Assembly: GCA_002293425.1 (NCBI GenBank)
Contig: DBDE01000043.1
Span: forward strand, 26,116 to 90,115
Source of the DNA: Alistipes sp. UBA940
Lineage (GTDB): Bacteria; Bacteroidota; Bacteroidia; Bacteroidales; Rikenellaceae
Direction: 5' to 3'
DNA length: 64,000 nt
Position 1 is the first letter of the stretch, and every line of letters starts with the position of its first letter. Below the pieces are notes generated by a model. That model did not search any database. It was not told the origin of the DNA and saw nothing but the letters and a program-made list of their open reading frames with translations. Shown one piece after another: positions 44,521 to 53,864 of this stretch. Made by a program: the position numbers and the translations under genes.

Positions 44521-45462
44521 GTGAAAAACGAGATTGACCTTGTATATCTGTGGGTGGACGGTAGCGATCCGGAATGGCTGGCGCGCAAACGTGCGACTAC
44601 GGGCGATTTTCAGCCCAATTCGGAGACCGACGACGTGGCGCGCTGGCTGAGCAACGATGAGCTGAAATATTCGTTTCGTTCGATGGAAAAGTTCGCCCCG
44701 TGGGTGCGCAAGGTGTTTATCGTCACCGACCGTCAGGTACCATCGTGGCTCGATACGGCCAACGAGCGTGTTCGTGTGGTCGACCACAGCGAGATTTTTC
44801 CGCCCGAGGCGTTGCCGTGCTTCAATTCGAGCGTTATAGAGTATTTTTTGCACCGGATCCCGGGCCTTGCGCCGCGGTTTTTGTTTGCCAACGACGATAT
44901 GTTTTTCGGCCAGGCGGTGGGTCCGGAGTTCTTTTTCGGCGAGGACGGATGGCCCGTTTTGAGGTTGAAACGAAAGCTGTTCGGAAAGCTTCGTTATGCG
45001 GTCAAACGTGCGTTGAAGATGGGTTTCGGCCATTACCGGCGGATGGTTTACCGCTCGGCGTGTTTGGTGGAGGAGATCTCGGGGCGGTTTTTTTCGGGCA
45101 TTCCGCACCACAACATCGACGCTTATGTGAGGGATGATTATGCGCGGGCGGTGGAGCAGATTTTTGCGGATGAGGTTTGCAAGAGCCAGGTCAATCGCAC
45201 TCGGGCGGATGGCGATTTCCACCGTTCGGCCATAGGATTGTGGGCGTTGGCGATCGGGCACGCCCATATGCATTATGTTGCTTCGCGGTCGGAGAGTTTT
45301 CGGATCCCTGTCCATAAGCCCGATTTTATGGGACTGTACCGTCGTTTTCGGCCGAAGTTGTTTTGTTTGAACGATTCTCAGCACTCTTCGGCGGATGATC
45401 GGCGGCGGATCGTACCGTTTTTGGAAGAGCTGTTCCCCGAGAAGTCATCGTTCGAATTATGA
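44521..45462 (+). CDS. Stealth-family sugar-phosphate transferase
   Basis: A 313-residue protein with the Stealth CR1 motif IDLVYLWVDGSDPEW and the CR2 region (DELKYSFRSMEKFAPWVRKVFIVTD, FLFANDDMFF). Members transfer hexose-1-phosphate in capsule or glycan synthesis. It begins at a GTG behind TAACTTCG, 5 bp away; no better ATG exists. It overlaps ruvX by 4 bp. The 154 bp before it hold no gene, only one CGACAGAT half-site (44478). Confidence 0.88.
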   Translation: MKNEIDLVYLWVDGSDPEWLARKRATTGDFQPNSETDDVARWLSNDELKYSFRSMEKFAPWVRKVFIVTDRQVPSWLDTANERVRVVDHSEIFPPEALPCFNSSVIEYFLHRIPGLAPRFLFANDDMFFGQAVGPEFFFGEDGWPVLRLKRKLFGKLRYAVKRALKMGFGHYRRMVYRSACLVEEISGRFFSGIPHHNIDAYVRDDYARAVEQIFADEVCKSQVNRTRADGDFHRSAIGLWALAIGHAHMHYVASRSESFRIPVHKPDFMGLYRRFRPKLFCLNDSQHSSADDRRRIVPFLEELFPEKSSFEL

Positions 45463-45884
45463 ATAGGGTCATAGCAATCGACTACGGGACAAAACGCACG
45501 GGCATCGCGGTGACCGACCCGTTGCAGATAATCGCGAGCCCACTGGAAACGGTGCCGACCCACACGCTTTTCGAATGGCTGACAAACTATTTCGGTCGCG
45601 AAAACGTTAGTGTGGTTGTGGTCGGCCGACCGACGCAGATGGACGGGTCGCCGTCGAGCGTCACGCCCCATATCGACGCCTTTGTCAGGAAATTTTGCAC
45701 CCTGTTTCCCGACAAGCGGCTGGTCCGGCACGACGAGCGGTTCACGTCGGTGATGGCCCAACGGGCAATGATCGACGGCGGAGTGAAAAAGATGGCGCGG
45801 CGCGACAAAGCAATGGTGGACAGGGTCAGCGCGGCGATAATTTTGCAAAGCTATCTGGCAACCGAGAAAAACTTAAATTTATGA
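45459..45884 (+). CDS. ruvX: Putative pre-16S rRNA nuclease / Holliday-junction resolvase YqgF
   Basis: A 141-residue RNase H-fold protein: AIDYGTKRTGIAVTD with the first catalytic Asp, VVVVGRPTQMDGSPS, and RHDERFTSVMAQR with the last acidic residues. Family members mature 16S rRNA. It overlaps its neighbours on both sides (ATGA), making a Stealth-ruvX-def operon. Confidence 0.92.
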   Translation: MNRVIAIDYGTKRTGIAVTDPLQIIASPLETVPTHTLFEWLTNYFGRENVSVVVVGRPTQMDGSPSSVTPHIDAFVRKFCTLFPDKRLVRHDERFTSVMAQRAMIDGGVKKMARRDKAMVDRVSAAIILQSYLATEKNLNL

Positions 45885-46444
45885 ATATACTTGCAATGAC
45901 AATTCTTCCTATCGTGGTTTATGGGTCGCCGGTGTTGCGGGCCGAGAGTGTGGAGATCGACAGCACCTATCCGGCTGTCGATCAATTGATTACAGATATG
46001 TTCGCAACGATGTACGAAGCCGAAGGCGTGGGTCTGGCGGCTCCGCAGGTGGGCAAAAACATTCGTCTCTTCGTGGTCGATCTGTCGGCGTGGGGCGAGG
46101 ACGAGCCCGAGCTGGAAGGCTACAAACGGGTGTTTATCAACCCCGAGATCTACGAATATTCGGACGAAACGGGACTATACAGCGAGGGCTGCCTGTCGCT
46201 TCCCGGGCTGAACGAGGATGTTTCGCGGCCGGTAACGATTCGGATGAGGTATCTGGATGAGAATTTCGAGCCCCGCGACTGCGAGTTCACGGGTCGTCCG
46301 GCGCGGGTTATACAGCACGAGTACGACCATCTGGAAGGTATCGTCTACACCGACCGCCTGTCGCCCCTGCGCCGTAGCCTGCTCAAAAGCAAACTATCCA
46401 ACCTCACCAAAGGGAAATACAAAGCGAGTTATCGGACGAAATAA
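45881..46444 (+). CDS. def: Peptide deformylase
   Basis: Fe(II)/Zn enzyme that removes the formyl group from nascent proteins. All three motifs are intact: GVGLAAPQVG, EGCLSLPG and HEYDHLEG. The start in the ruvX stop codon gives 187 residues, the usual length; an earlier start would be antisense to nothing but overlaps ruvX in another frame. Confidence 0.96.
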   Translation: MNILAMTILPIVVYGSPVLRAESVEIDSTYPAVDQLITDMFATMYEAEGVGLAAPQVGKNIRLFVVDLSAWGEDEPELEGYKRVFINPEIYEYSDETGLYSEGCLSLPGLNEDVSRPVTIRMRYLDENFEPRDCEFTGRPARVIQHEYDHLEGIVYTDRLSPLRRSLLKSKLSNLTKGKYKASYRTK

Positions 46445-46446
46445 GT

Positions 46447-46516
46447 TGAGCTAACAGGATTCGAACCTATACAGGCAGAACCAAAATCTGCAGTGCTACC
46501 ATTACACCATAGCTCA
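46447..46516 (-). tRNA. tRNA-Gln (anticodon UUG)
   Basis: A 70-nt cloverleaf on the minus strand: acceptor TGAGCTA/TAGCTCA, anticodon stem GCAGA/TCTGC around the loop TTTTGGT (TTG), T arm ATAGG-TTCGAAT-CCTGT. Confidence 0.95.
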
Positions 46517-46535
46517 ATGGAAGTGCAAAGGTACA

Positions 46536-47621
46536 CTATTTCAGGTAAATATCCAAAAGTTCGTGGGCAGCGACAAACGGGGTGATGCGGTCCTGCAAAA
46601 CGCGACGCCTATACTCGGGCAACAGCTTCTCCACCCGCGGATCGTTATAAAACCCGCTCCGCAACGCATCCTCGATGGTCTCGCGCATCCAATAGCTGTT
46701 CTGAAAATGGCGATTGTCGCGAAAAAAACCGTTCCCCTCCACAAACCCCAAAAACTCCTCCACCCCACCCCAAACATCCTCTAAACCCGTACGCGCACGC
46801 GCCGAACAAGTGTAAACCCGCGGACGCCAACCGCTCGCCGGAGTGGGAAACAGCATCAACGCATTCTCGAACTGCCGCTTGGCAAGATCGGCGCGCAAAA
46901 CATTGTCGCCCTCGGCCTTGGTTATCACCACCGCATCCGCCATCTCCATAATGCCCCGCTTAATGCCCTGCAACTCGTCGCCCGCACCGGCAATCTGAAG
47001 CAACAAAAACATATCGACCATCGAATGCACCACGGTCTCCGACTGCCCAACCCCCACCGTCTCGACAAAAATCACATCATAACCCGCCGCCTCACACAGC
47101 ACAATCGTCTCGCGAGTCTTGCGCGCCACGCCCCCCAGCGAACCCGCCGACGGAGAGGGACGAATGAAAATACGCCGATCGGTCGAAATGCTCTCCATCC
47201 GCGTCTTATCTCCCAAAATCGACCCTCCGCTCCGTTCACTCGACGGGTCGATAGCCAGCACTGCCAACCTGTGTCCCTTATCGGCCACCATACCGCCGAT
47301 GGCCTCGATAAATGTCGATTTTCCCGCTCCCGGCACTCCCGTGATACCCACCCTCACCGATCTTCCGGCGTGGGGCAGGCACCGCCCGATTATCTCCTGC
47401 GCCTGCCGCTCGTGGACAGGATTGCTGCTCTCGACCAGCGTGATAGCCTGGCTCAAAACCGAAATATCGCCGCGCAAAATCCCATCTACAAACTGCTCGG
47501 TGGTGAGTTGCGGTCGCCTGCGACGAACATACGAAGGATTGACCACAGGCTGGCCGTCGACTCCCGCCGTGACCTCCAGCGCACTGTCGGGGCGCGTATT
47601 TTCAAAGTGACGATGCTTCAT
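46536..47621 (-). CDS. meaB: MeaB/ArgK-type G3E GTPase, methylmalonyl-CoA mutase chaperone
   Basis: Protects and reactivates B12-dependent methylmalonyl-CoA mutase. GITGVPGAGKSTFIEA (P-loop), LAIDPSSERSGGSILGDKTRM, FVETVGVGQSE and VVITKAEGDN are all diagnostic. The start at 47621 gives 361 residues; the longer frame is antisense to the acyltransferase gene. It overlaps the stop of that gene. The mutase is not in the window. Confidence 0.93.
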   Translation of the reverse strand: MKHRHFENTRPDSALEVTAGVDGQPVVNPSYVRRRRPQLTTEQFVDGILRGDISVLSQAITLVESSNPVHERQAQEIIGRCLPHAGRSVRVGITGVPGAGKSTFIEAIGGMVADKGHRLAVLAIDPSSERSGGSILGDKTRMESISTDRRIFIRPSPSAGSLGGVARKTRETIVLCEAAGYDVIFVETVGVGQSETVVHSMVDMFLLLQIAGAGDELQGIKRGIMEMADAVVITKAEGDNVLRADLAKRQFENALMLFPTPASGWRPRVYTCSARARTGLEDVWGGVEEFLGFVEGNGFFRDNRHFQNSYWMRETIEDALRSGFYNDPRVEKLLPEYRRRVLQDRITPFVAAHELLDIYLK

Positions 47622-48550
47622 AATCCATATTTTCGGTTGAACGCTGCCAAGTCGTCGCCCGTCAACTTCTTTTTCCACCTCTTGTGGCTCCACAGCCACA
47701 GCTCGGGCACGCGACAGATCTCGGCCTCCAGCATCTCGCCATAACGGCGGGTGATCAAGTGGTCCTCGGTGGGGCTCACCCCGTCCCAAATCAGCTCGAA
47801 AGTTTGCTCCCAATGGCCCCGACGCACCTTGCGAACATGCATATAAAAGATAGGCAGCGAGAACTTCCGCGCAATCTTCTCCCCGCCGTGAAAAAACACC
47901 GTGGGATGGTTGAGGAACGGCACCCACTCGCTGAACGCATCCAACGGAGCATTCTGATCGGAAATCAGCGCAACGCTGAGAGGGCGGCCCTGCAACCCGT
48001 CTTTATTCGCCAGATAATAACGTATCAGCTCGGTATTCGGAATGGAGTTGATGGCAGGTGCGAACCGATTGCGGATCCGGCGATAATACATATCGAAAAC
48101 CTTGCCCTTCAGCGGCTTATAGAGCGACACCATAGCCGCCGAATCGGGCCACAAACCGAACGTACTCAGCATCTCCCAACTGCCATAATGGCCCAACAAC
48201 GTCACCCAATTGCGCGAACCCGCTATCCGGTTGAGTGCGCGCCGATTCTCCTCGGGCCAATCGCAACGCTTCATAAGTTGCCGCCGCGAAATGCTCGCCA
48301 AATCGACCGCATCGACAAAATACTCCGCCAAATTGGTGTAAAACCTGCGCTCAATGGCTCTCAATTCATCCCGCGATCTATCCGGAAACGAGCTCTCCAA
48401 ATTGGAACGCACCACACCCAGCCGATAACGCACAACCCTATAAAGCACAAAAGCCACGAACCGAGCCAACACCCCATAGAGAAACCACAGCGGCAACAGT
48501 CCCACAAGCCAGCAAACAGAAAAAACAACTATATATAACAATCTACTCAT
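47618..48550 (-). CDS. Lipid A biosynthesis acyltransferase (LpxL/HtrB family)
   Basis: A 310-residue membrane-anchored acyltransferase: N-terminal helix, then the HX4E catalytic motif in LGHYGSWEM, and SDQNAPLD further on. It adds a secondary acyl chain to lipid A. The ATG at 48550 overlaps the rsmI stop. Confidence 0.9.
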   Translation of the reverse strand: MSRLLYIVVFSVCWLVGLLPLWFLYGVLARFVAFVLYRVVRYRLGVVRSNLESSFPDRSRDELRAIERRFYTNLAEYFVDAVDLASISRRQLMKRCDWPEENRRALNRIAGSRNWVTLLGHYGSWEMLSTFGLWPDSAAMVSLYKPLKGKVFDMYYRRIRNRFAPAINSIPNTELIRYYLANKDGLQGRPLSVALISDQNAPLDAFSEWVPFLNHPTVFFHGGEKIARKFSLPIFYMHVRKVRRGHWEQTFELIWDGVSPTEDHLITRRYGEMLEAEICRVPELWLWSHKRWKKKLTGDDLAAFNRKYGL

Positions 48551-49211
48551 CGCTTCCCCTGACAACAATCACAAACTCCCCTTTCGGCGGATGCTCCCTG
48601 AAATGGCCCACCACATCGACAAGCGCACCCCTCACCGTCTGTTCGAACTTCTTGCTCAGCTCCCGCGACACCGAAACCTGTCTCTGCCCCCCGAACACCT
48701 CGGCAAACTGCTCCAACGTCCTCACCACCCGAAACGGCGACTCATAAAAAACCATCGTTCTCGGCTCCGCAGCCAACATCTGCAACCTCGAACTGCGGCC
48801 CTTCTTAATGGGCAAAAATCCCTCGAAGCAAAACCTCTCCGTCGGGAAACCACTATCCACCAACGCCGGAACAAACGCCGTCGCCCCAGGCAAACACTCC
48901 ACCTCGATCCCCGCCGCCAAACACTCCCTGACCAACAAAAACCCGGGATCGGAAATGCCCGGCGTACCCGCATCGCTCACCAACGCAATCTTTCGTCCCG
49001 AGGAGAGCTCCCTCGCAACACCCCCCACCGCCGCGTGTTCGTTGAACTTATGGTGAGAGCGCATCGGCGTGGAAATCTCATAATGGCGCAGCAACACAGC
49101 CGTCGTCCGCGTATCCTCGGCCAGCACCAAATCGACCTCCCGCAACACACGAACAGCCCTCAGAGTAATATCCTCCAAGTTCCCAATCGGCGTCGGAACA
49201 AGATACAGCAT
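48543..49211 (-). CDS. rsmI: 16S rRNA (cytidine1402-2'-O)-methyltransferase
   Basis: A 222-residue SAM enzyme of the tetrapyrrole-methylase fold: MLYLVPTPIGNLEDITLRAVRVL, VLAEDTRTT, VSDAGTPGISDPG and FVPALVDSGFP are hallmark blocks. It modifies the ribosomal P site. It starts next to the stop of the hypothetical gene upstream. Confidence 0.95.
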   Translation of the reverse strand: MLYLVPTPIGNLEDITLRAVRVLREVDLVLAEDTRTTAVLLRHYEISTPMRSHHKFNEHAAVGGVARELSSGRKIALVSDAGTPGISDPGFLLVRECLAAGIEVECLPGATAFVPALVDSGFPTERFCFEGFLPIKKGRSSRLQMLAAEPRTMVFYESPFRVVRTLEQFAEVFGGQRQVSVSRELSKKFEQTVRGALVDVVGHFREHPPKGEFVIVVRGSDE

Positions 49212-49970
49212 CTAAGCAAACCTCCGTTCCAGCAAATTCATCAACAACATCACCCCCTCGCTGTCGGGGTCGAGCGCAAAATTGTCGTGCAGCCAAATCA
49301 CGGCATCGTCCAACGTCCGGAACCTGTCCAGCTGGTCGATGGTGCGGTCGAACGCCGCCGTGTCGCCCCTAAACATATCGCGAATCATCAAAAAACGGTC
49401 GTTCAGCCCGATGGATTTGCGCAAACTCACCCCGCTCGGCACCACCGGAACACCCGGAACTTCGGCCTTCAACGCATCGCCCAAAGTGTGCTTCGGCTCG
49501 GCAATAGGCGTATCGTCCCGCAAAGAATCACCCAGAGTCTGCCCTTCGACAGGCTCGGTCTTTGGGGTCGGCCGACTTGCCGGAGCAGAATTTTCGCCAT
49601 AAAGCGACTGAATCACCTCCGGCTTCACCACCGGCCGCGGCGTAAACGGCTTAACAGGCTCTTCGACAGGCTTCACCGGCGCAGGATCGAACTCGGGATC
49701 GGGTTCGGCCATCCAAACCGTTTCGAGTTCCTCCTCTTCCTCGGGAACAGGCTGAGGATTTTTTTCGACTTGCGAATGCAAGTCGTCAGTCACCCGCCCC
49801 CCTGCGCGGGGGACTGCACTAAACGTTTCGTCCCCGCTGGCGGCTGACTGACCTGAAAACTTAATCTGTTCGTAAACCTGCCTGAGCAAATCCATCGCCA
49901 AATCTCTCTCCAACTCACCCCCATCGACCAAAACCGCGATGCGATTTAATTTTTCTTGTATGTTTTTCAT
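49212..49970 (-). CDS. Hypothetical protein with a low-complexity linker
   Basis: A 252-residue cytoplasmic protein I cannot name. A helical N-terminus (IQEKLNRIAVLVDGGELERDLAMDLLRQVYEQI) and a helical C-terminus (IGLNDRFLMIRDMFRGDTAAFDRTIDQLDRFRTLDDAVIWL) are joined by a Pro/Glu-rich linker. The C-terminal motif is common in uncharacterised Bacteroidales proteins next to rsmI or lysA. A palindromic element (49766-49851) supplies part of the linker. Divergent from lysA. Confidence 0.7.
   Translation of the reverse strand: MKNIQEKLNRIAVLVDGGELERDLAMDLLRQVYEQIKFSGQSAASGDETFSAVPRAGGRVTDDLHSQVEKNPQPVPEEEEELETVWMAEPDPEFDPAPVKPVEEPVKPFTPRPVVKPEVIQSLYGENSAPASRPTPKTEPVEGQTLGDSLRDDTPIAEPKHTLGDALKAEVPGVPVVPSGVSLRKSIGLNDRFLMIRDMFRGDTAAFDRTIDQLDRFRTLDDAVIWLHDNFALDPDSEGVMLLMNLLERRFA
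49766..49851. repeat. GC-rich multi-hairpin element inside the hypothetical gene
   Basis: CGACTTGC-gaat-GCAAGTCG (49766-49785) is joined to GTCAGTCA (49785-49792), which pairs with TGACTGAC (49844-49851) around a CCCGCCCCCC/GCGGGGG core. It is like the element in tsaB, in opposite order. It encodes the stretch SGQSAASGDETFSAVPRAGG. Confidence 0.65.
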
Positions 49971-50025
49971 AGTTGTTGCAAATTTAGTTATAATTTTGCA
50001 CCCCTAACCCAAAATGTGAACAAAA

Positions 50026-51204
50026 ATGTTGTCGCGTCGGATCAAGGAGAAGCTAAATGACTATCCCACACCGTTTTACCTCTACGATATGGACCTGCTG
50101 GGCCAGACATTAGACGAGATAAAACACCAAGCCGAGCGCGACGGCTACAAAATCCACTATGCGATCAAAGCCAACGGCGACGAAACCATCCTGCGCGAAG
50201 TGCTCAAACGGGGTTTCGGCATCGACTGTGTGAGCGGTCGCGAGCTGGCGTTAGTGCGGCAACTGGGCTTTCCGGCCGAGGGCATCGTCTACGCCGGTGT
50301 GGGAAAGAGCGACCGCGAAATCGAGCTGGGCATCACCGAGGGCATTCGGGCATTCAATTGCGAAAGCCGACAAGAGTTGCAGGTCATAAACGAGCTGGCC
50401 GAAAAGCTGGGTAAGCGTGCTCGGGTGGCCCTGCGCATCAATCCCGACGTCGATCCGCAGACCCATCGCCACATCTCGACGGGGCAAGCCGACAGCAAAT
50501 TCGGCATCTCATACAAAGAGATCGACCTCGTTGCCGACGAGCTGGCGGAGTATGGCAATCTCGATTTTCAGGGCCTGCACTTCCACATCGGATCGCAGAT
50601 AACCGATATGAGGGTGTTCGAGTTCTTCTGCCGGCGGGTCAATTCGCTGGCCGAGTGGTTCGCCGAGCGCGGTTTTCCGGTGGGCTACATCAATATGGGC
50701 GGCGGCCTGGGGGTCAACTACGAGGCTCCCGACTCCGAACCGATGCCCGACTTCGGGGCCTATTTCGACGCTTTCAGGCGCAACCTGCAGCTCCATCCCG
50801 CCACGGAAGTGCACTTCGAGCTGGGTCGGGCGATGGTGGCGCAGTGTGGCGAGCTCATCACGCGGGTGTTGTTCAACAAGCTCAACTCGGCGGGAAACGA
50901 GGTGGTTATCGTCGACGGGAGTATGTCGGAGCTGATACGCCCTGCGCTGTACGACGCCTATCACCGGATCGAGAACCTTTCGGCGCGCGAGGATGGTCTG
51001 AGGAGAAGCTATATCGTGGCGGGGACGGTTTGTGAGTCGAGCGATATTTTTGCCACCGATCGCACTTTGCCGGAGTTGCGGCGGGGCGATCTGGTGGCTA
51101 TTCAGAGCGCGGGGGCTTATGGCATCTCGATGGCCTCGACCTATAATATGCACGCCATTCCCGCGAGCGTTTATTTCAGTGAAAAACTAAAAGCTAAAAA
51201 CTAA
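50026..51204 (+). CDS. lysA: Diaminopimelate decarboxylase
   Basis: PLP enzyme for the last step of lysine synthesis. The PLP lysine is in HYAIKANGDETIL; GLHFHIGSQITD, NMGGGLGVNY and GTVCESSDIF (catalytic Cys-Glu) are present. The length is 392 residues. A -7 box TAATTTTG lies about 26 bp upstream, so this gene has a short leader. The last codons (KLKAKN) are made of ACTAAAA-type repeats. Confidence 0.95.
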   Translation: MLSRRIKEKLNDYPTPFYLYDMDLLGQTLDEIKHQAERDGYKIHYAIKANGDETILREVLKRGFGIDCVSGRELALVRQLGFPAEGIVYAGVGKSDREIELGITEGIRAFNCESRQELQVINELAEKLGKRARVALRINPDVDPQTHRHISTGQADSKFGISYKEIDLVADELAEYGNLDFQGLHFHIGSQITDMRVFEFFCRRVNSLAEWFAERGFPVGYINMGGGLGVNYEAPDSEPMPDFGAYFDAFRRNLQLHPATEVHFELGRAMVAQCGELITRVLFNKLNSAGNEVVIVDGSMSELIRPALYDAYHRIENLSAREDGLRRSYIVAGTVCESSDIFATDRTLPELRRGDLVAIQSAGAYGISMASTYNMHAIPASVYFSEKLKAKN

Positions 51205-51290
51205 AAACTGGGCTACGCGACGCAAGCTATGCAGGAACGTCATTGCGAGCGGTCCAACTTTTAGTTCTTAGCTTTTAGTTCTTAGTTTTC
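51183..51290. repeat. Large imperfect inverted repeat of ACTAAAA units between lysA and prfB
   Basis: AACTAAAAGCTAAAAACTAA on the left and TTAGTTCTTAGCTTTTAGTT on the right can pair, enclosing a REP-like GTCATTGCGAGC (51239-51250). It reaches the 3' end of lysA and could end transcription of the convergent genes. Confidence 0.6.
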
Positions 51291-51292
51291 TA

Positions 51293-52384
51293 TCAGCTTT
51301 CCCCGCCGAACTCCATCAGATAGGCTTTGATAAATTCGTCGAGTTTGCCGTCGAGCACCGCATCGGGATTGGATGTCTGATAGTTGGTGCGATGGTCCTT
51401 CACCCGCCGATCGTCCAACACATAGCTGCGGATCTGGCTGCCCCATTCTATCTTCTTTTTCTGCTTTTCAAGCGCCATTCGCGCCTCCATCTGCTTGTCC
51501 AATTCGCGCTGGTAGAGCTTCGAGCGCAGAATCCTCATCGCATTTTCGCGGTTATTGAGCTGCGAGCGGGTCTCGGAGTTCTCGATAACGATGCCCGACG
51601 GAATGTGCTTCAACCTCACGGCCGTCTCCACCTTGTTGACATTCTGCCCGCCCGCACCCGACGAACGCATCGTGTCCCACTCCAGGTCGGCGGGGTTGAT
51701 GACGATCTCGATGGTGTCGTCCACCGCCGGCGAGACAAAGACCGAGGCGAACGACGTTTGCCGCTTGTTCTGAGCGTTGAATGGCGAGGGCCGCACCAGC
51801 CGGTGCACCCCATTCTCGCTTTTGAGAAATCCGTATGCAAAGTCGCCCTCGAACTCCAGCGTGACCGACTTCACCCCCGCTTCGTCGCCCTCCTGAAAGT
51901 CGAGGGTTTTAACTTTATAGCCGTTCAGTTCGCCCCATCGCAGGTACATTCGGTGCAACATTCCCGCCCAATCGAGGGCTTCGGTGCCGCCCGCTCCGGC
52001 GTTGATGTCGAGTATTGCGCCCAGTTTGTCCTCCTTGCCCTGCAACATATTGCGCATTTCGAGCTCCTCGACAGCGGCGAGCGCACGAGCGTATTCGGCA
52101 TCCAATTCCTCTTCACTCGCCGCGCCTTCGCGCACGAAGTCGGGCATAATTGCCAGGTCGTCGACGGCAGTGGCGGCAGTGTCGTAGGCGGTCACCCAGC
52201 TTTTGATGGCGGCGGTGGCTTTGAGGGCCTTTTCGGCTTCGGCCGCGTCGTCCCAAAAATCGGGCGCGAGGCTCTTTTCCTCCTCGATTTTGAGGCGTGC
52301 ACGCTTGTCGTCGATGTTGATGTGACGCGCCAGCTCTTCGACGCGGCGGGTTAACTCTTTGATCTGCTCTATTGTAGTTGCCAT
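51293..52384 (-). CDS. prfB: Peptide chain release factor 2
   Basis: Recognises UAA/UGA stops: the SPF motif is in [15 protein letters not shown] and the catalytic GGQ in [18 protein letters not shown]. From [14 protein letters not shown] the protein has 363 residues in a single frame. The usual in-frame UGA near codon 25 that gives autoregulation by +1 frameshifting is absent. It overlaps cysS by 16 bp. Confidence 0.95.
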   Translation of the reverse strand: MATTIEQIKELTRRVEELARHINIDDKRARLKIEEEKSLAPDFWDDAAEAEKALKATAAIKSWVTAYDTAATAVDDLAIMPDFVREGAASEEELDAEYARALAAVEELEMRNMLQGKEDKLGAILDINAGAGGTEALDWAGMLHRMYLRWGELNGYKVKTLDFQEGDEAGVKSVTLEFEGDFAYGFLKSENGVHRLVRPSPFNAQNKRQTSFASVFVSPAVDDTIEIVINPADLEWDTMRSSGAGGQNVNKVETAVRLKHIPSGIVIENSETRSQLNNRENAMRILRSKLYQRELDKQMEARMALEKQKKKIEWGSQIRSYVLDDRRVKDHRTNYQTSNPDAVLDGKLDEFIKAYLMEFGGES

Positions 52385-53835
52385 TCGGAACCTCCCTCTT
52401 TTTTGTCCATAACCTTGATCCCCGCCGCGGCCAACCCGTCTCTGATGCGGTCGGACATAGCCCAATCTTTGTTGTTCTTGGCCTCCGCACGCAGTTGGAG
52501 CATCAAATCCATAACCGGAGCGAGCGCACTCTCGTCCGAGGCTTTATCGTTCCTCAACCCGAGGATGTCGAATACCCAGGTGTTCATCACGGTTTTTAAT
52601 TGCGCCAAATCTTCGGCTCCGATAGTAGCCGTGCCGTCGTGGATCTGGTTGATGACCCGCACGGCATCGAATAAATGTGAGATAACGATGGGAGTGTTCA
52701 GGTCGTCGTTCATTGCTTCCCTGAACTTCGCCTCCAAGCCAGACGCCTGCAAGGGCTGAGGATTCAGCCCGCCGCTGGGGGGGGCGGCTGGCTGACGCTC
52801 TTCTGACGAAGAGCGGGACGACAAATTATCCAACGTTTCCACCGCTTTCATCAACCTCTCCAACCCCTTTTCGGCGGCGGCAAGGGCTTCGTGCGAAAAA
52901 TCGAGCGTCGAGCGATAGTGCGCCTGCAACATAAAGAAGCGGATCACCATCGGGTCGAAATCTTCCAGCGAAACGGCGTTGCCAAGCGATTTGCCCATCT
53001 TCTGGCCGCCCGTGGTGATCATATTGTTGTGCATCCAGTACTTCGCACCGCCGTCGCCACAGGCAGTGCATTGGGCTATTTCGGCTTCGTGGTGGGGGAA
53101 CATCAGGTCGAGCCCCCCTCCGTGAATGTCGAACCGCTTGCCCAAATACTTCTCGCTCATAGCGCTGCACTCCATATGCCAACCCGGAAAACCGTCGCTC
53201 CACGGGCTCGGCCAACGCATAATGTGCTCCGGCGAGGCCTTCTTCCACAGCGCGAAATCGAGCGGAGAACGCTTGTCCGAGCCGCCATCCAGCGCACGGG
53301 TCCCCTCCAACATATCTTCGATCTTCCGCCCCGACAGCTCTCCATAGTTGTGCTCGCGGGAGTATTTCACCACGTCGAAGTAAACCGATCCGCCCGCCTC
53401 GTAGGCATATCCGGCATCCAGAATGTGCTTTATCATCTCGATCTGCTCGATGATATGGCCGCTGGCGAGAGGCTCGATCGAGGGCGGCAGGACGTTCAGC
53501 CGCCGCATCGCGTCGTGATAGGAGTTGGTGTACATCTGCGCCACCTCCATCGGTTCCAGCTTTTCGAGCCGTGCAAGTTTGGCAATTTTGTCCTCGCCCT
53601 CGTCGGCATCGTGTTCCAGATGGCCGACGTCGGTGATGTTGCGCACATAGCGCACGCGGTATCCCAAAAATTTGAGATAACGGAAGAGTATATCGAAAGT
53701 TATAGCCGACCGTGCGTGCCCCAGATGGGGCGGGCCGTAAACCGTCGGGCCGCACACATACATCCCGACGTGACCCGGAACGAGCGGCACAAACTCCTCT
53801 TTGCGGCGCGTTAAAGTATTATACAGGGTAAACAT
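52369..53835 (-). CDS. cysS: Cysteinyl-tRNA synthetase
   Basis: Class I synthetase of 488 residues: zinc ligand region [18 protein letters not shown] (HIGH-like), WHMECSAMS and [10 protein letters not shown] (KMSKS). A palindromic element (52753-52815) lengthens a C-terminal linker ([20 protein letters not shown]) before [12 protein letters not shown]. The gene starts within a perfect palindrome shared with the DUF2723 gene. Confidence 0.96.
   Translation of the reverse strand: MFTLYNTLTRRKEEFVPLVPGHVGMYVCGPTVYGPPHLGHARSAITFDILFRYLKFLGYRVRYVRNITDVGHLEHDADEGEDKIAKLARLEKLEPMEVAQMYTNSYHDAMRRLNVLPPSIEPLASGHIIEQIEMIKHILDAGYAYEAGGSVYFDVVKYSREHNYGELSGRKIEDMLEGTRALDGGSDKRSPLDFALWKKASPEHIMRWPSPWSDGFPGWHMECSAMSEKYLGKRFDIHGGGLDLMFPHHEAEIAQCTACGDGGAKYWMHNNMITTGGQKMGKSLGNAVSLEDFDPMVIRFFMLQAHYRSTLDFSHEALAAAEKGLERLMKAVETLDNLSSRSSSEERQPAAPPSGGLNPQPLQASGLEAKFREAMNDDLNTPIVISHLFDAVRVINQIHDGTATIGAEDLAQLKTVMNTWVFDILGLRNDKASDESALAPVMDLMLQLRAEAKNNKDWAMSDRIRDGLAAAGIKVMDKKEGGSEWQLQ
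52753..52815. repeat. GC-rich triple-hairpin element inside cysS
   Basis: Three successive palindromes: GGGCTGA-ggat-TCAGCCC (52753-52770), GCCGC-N8-GCGGC (52771-52788) and CGCTCTTC-tgac-GAAGAGCG (52796-52815). Translated in frame into a Pro/Ser/Gly-rich loop. Confidence 0.7.
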
Positions 53836-53864
53836 TCCGCAAAATTAACTATTTTTGCGGAATG
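53833..53864. promoter_or_regulatory. Perfectly symmetrical divergent promoter, cysS / DUF2723
   Basis: CATTCCGCAAAA (53833-53844), an 8-bp spacer and TTTTGCGGAATG (53853-53864) form a perfect 12-bp inverted repeat that includes both start codons. TATTTTTG (53850-53857) is the plus-strand -7 box, 4 bp before the ATG, so the mRNA should be leaderless. Confidence 0.75.

Noticed and set aside
44491..45384. Long minus-strand frame opposite the Stealth gene
   Set aside because: Arg/His-rich shadow translation without any domain; the plus-strand gene has clear motifs. Similar long shadows opposite uvrB, the M56 gene, nspC and cysS were discarded for the same reason.
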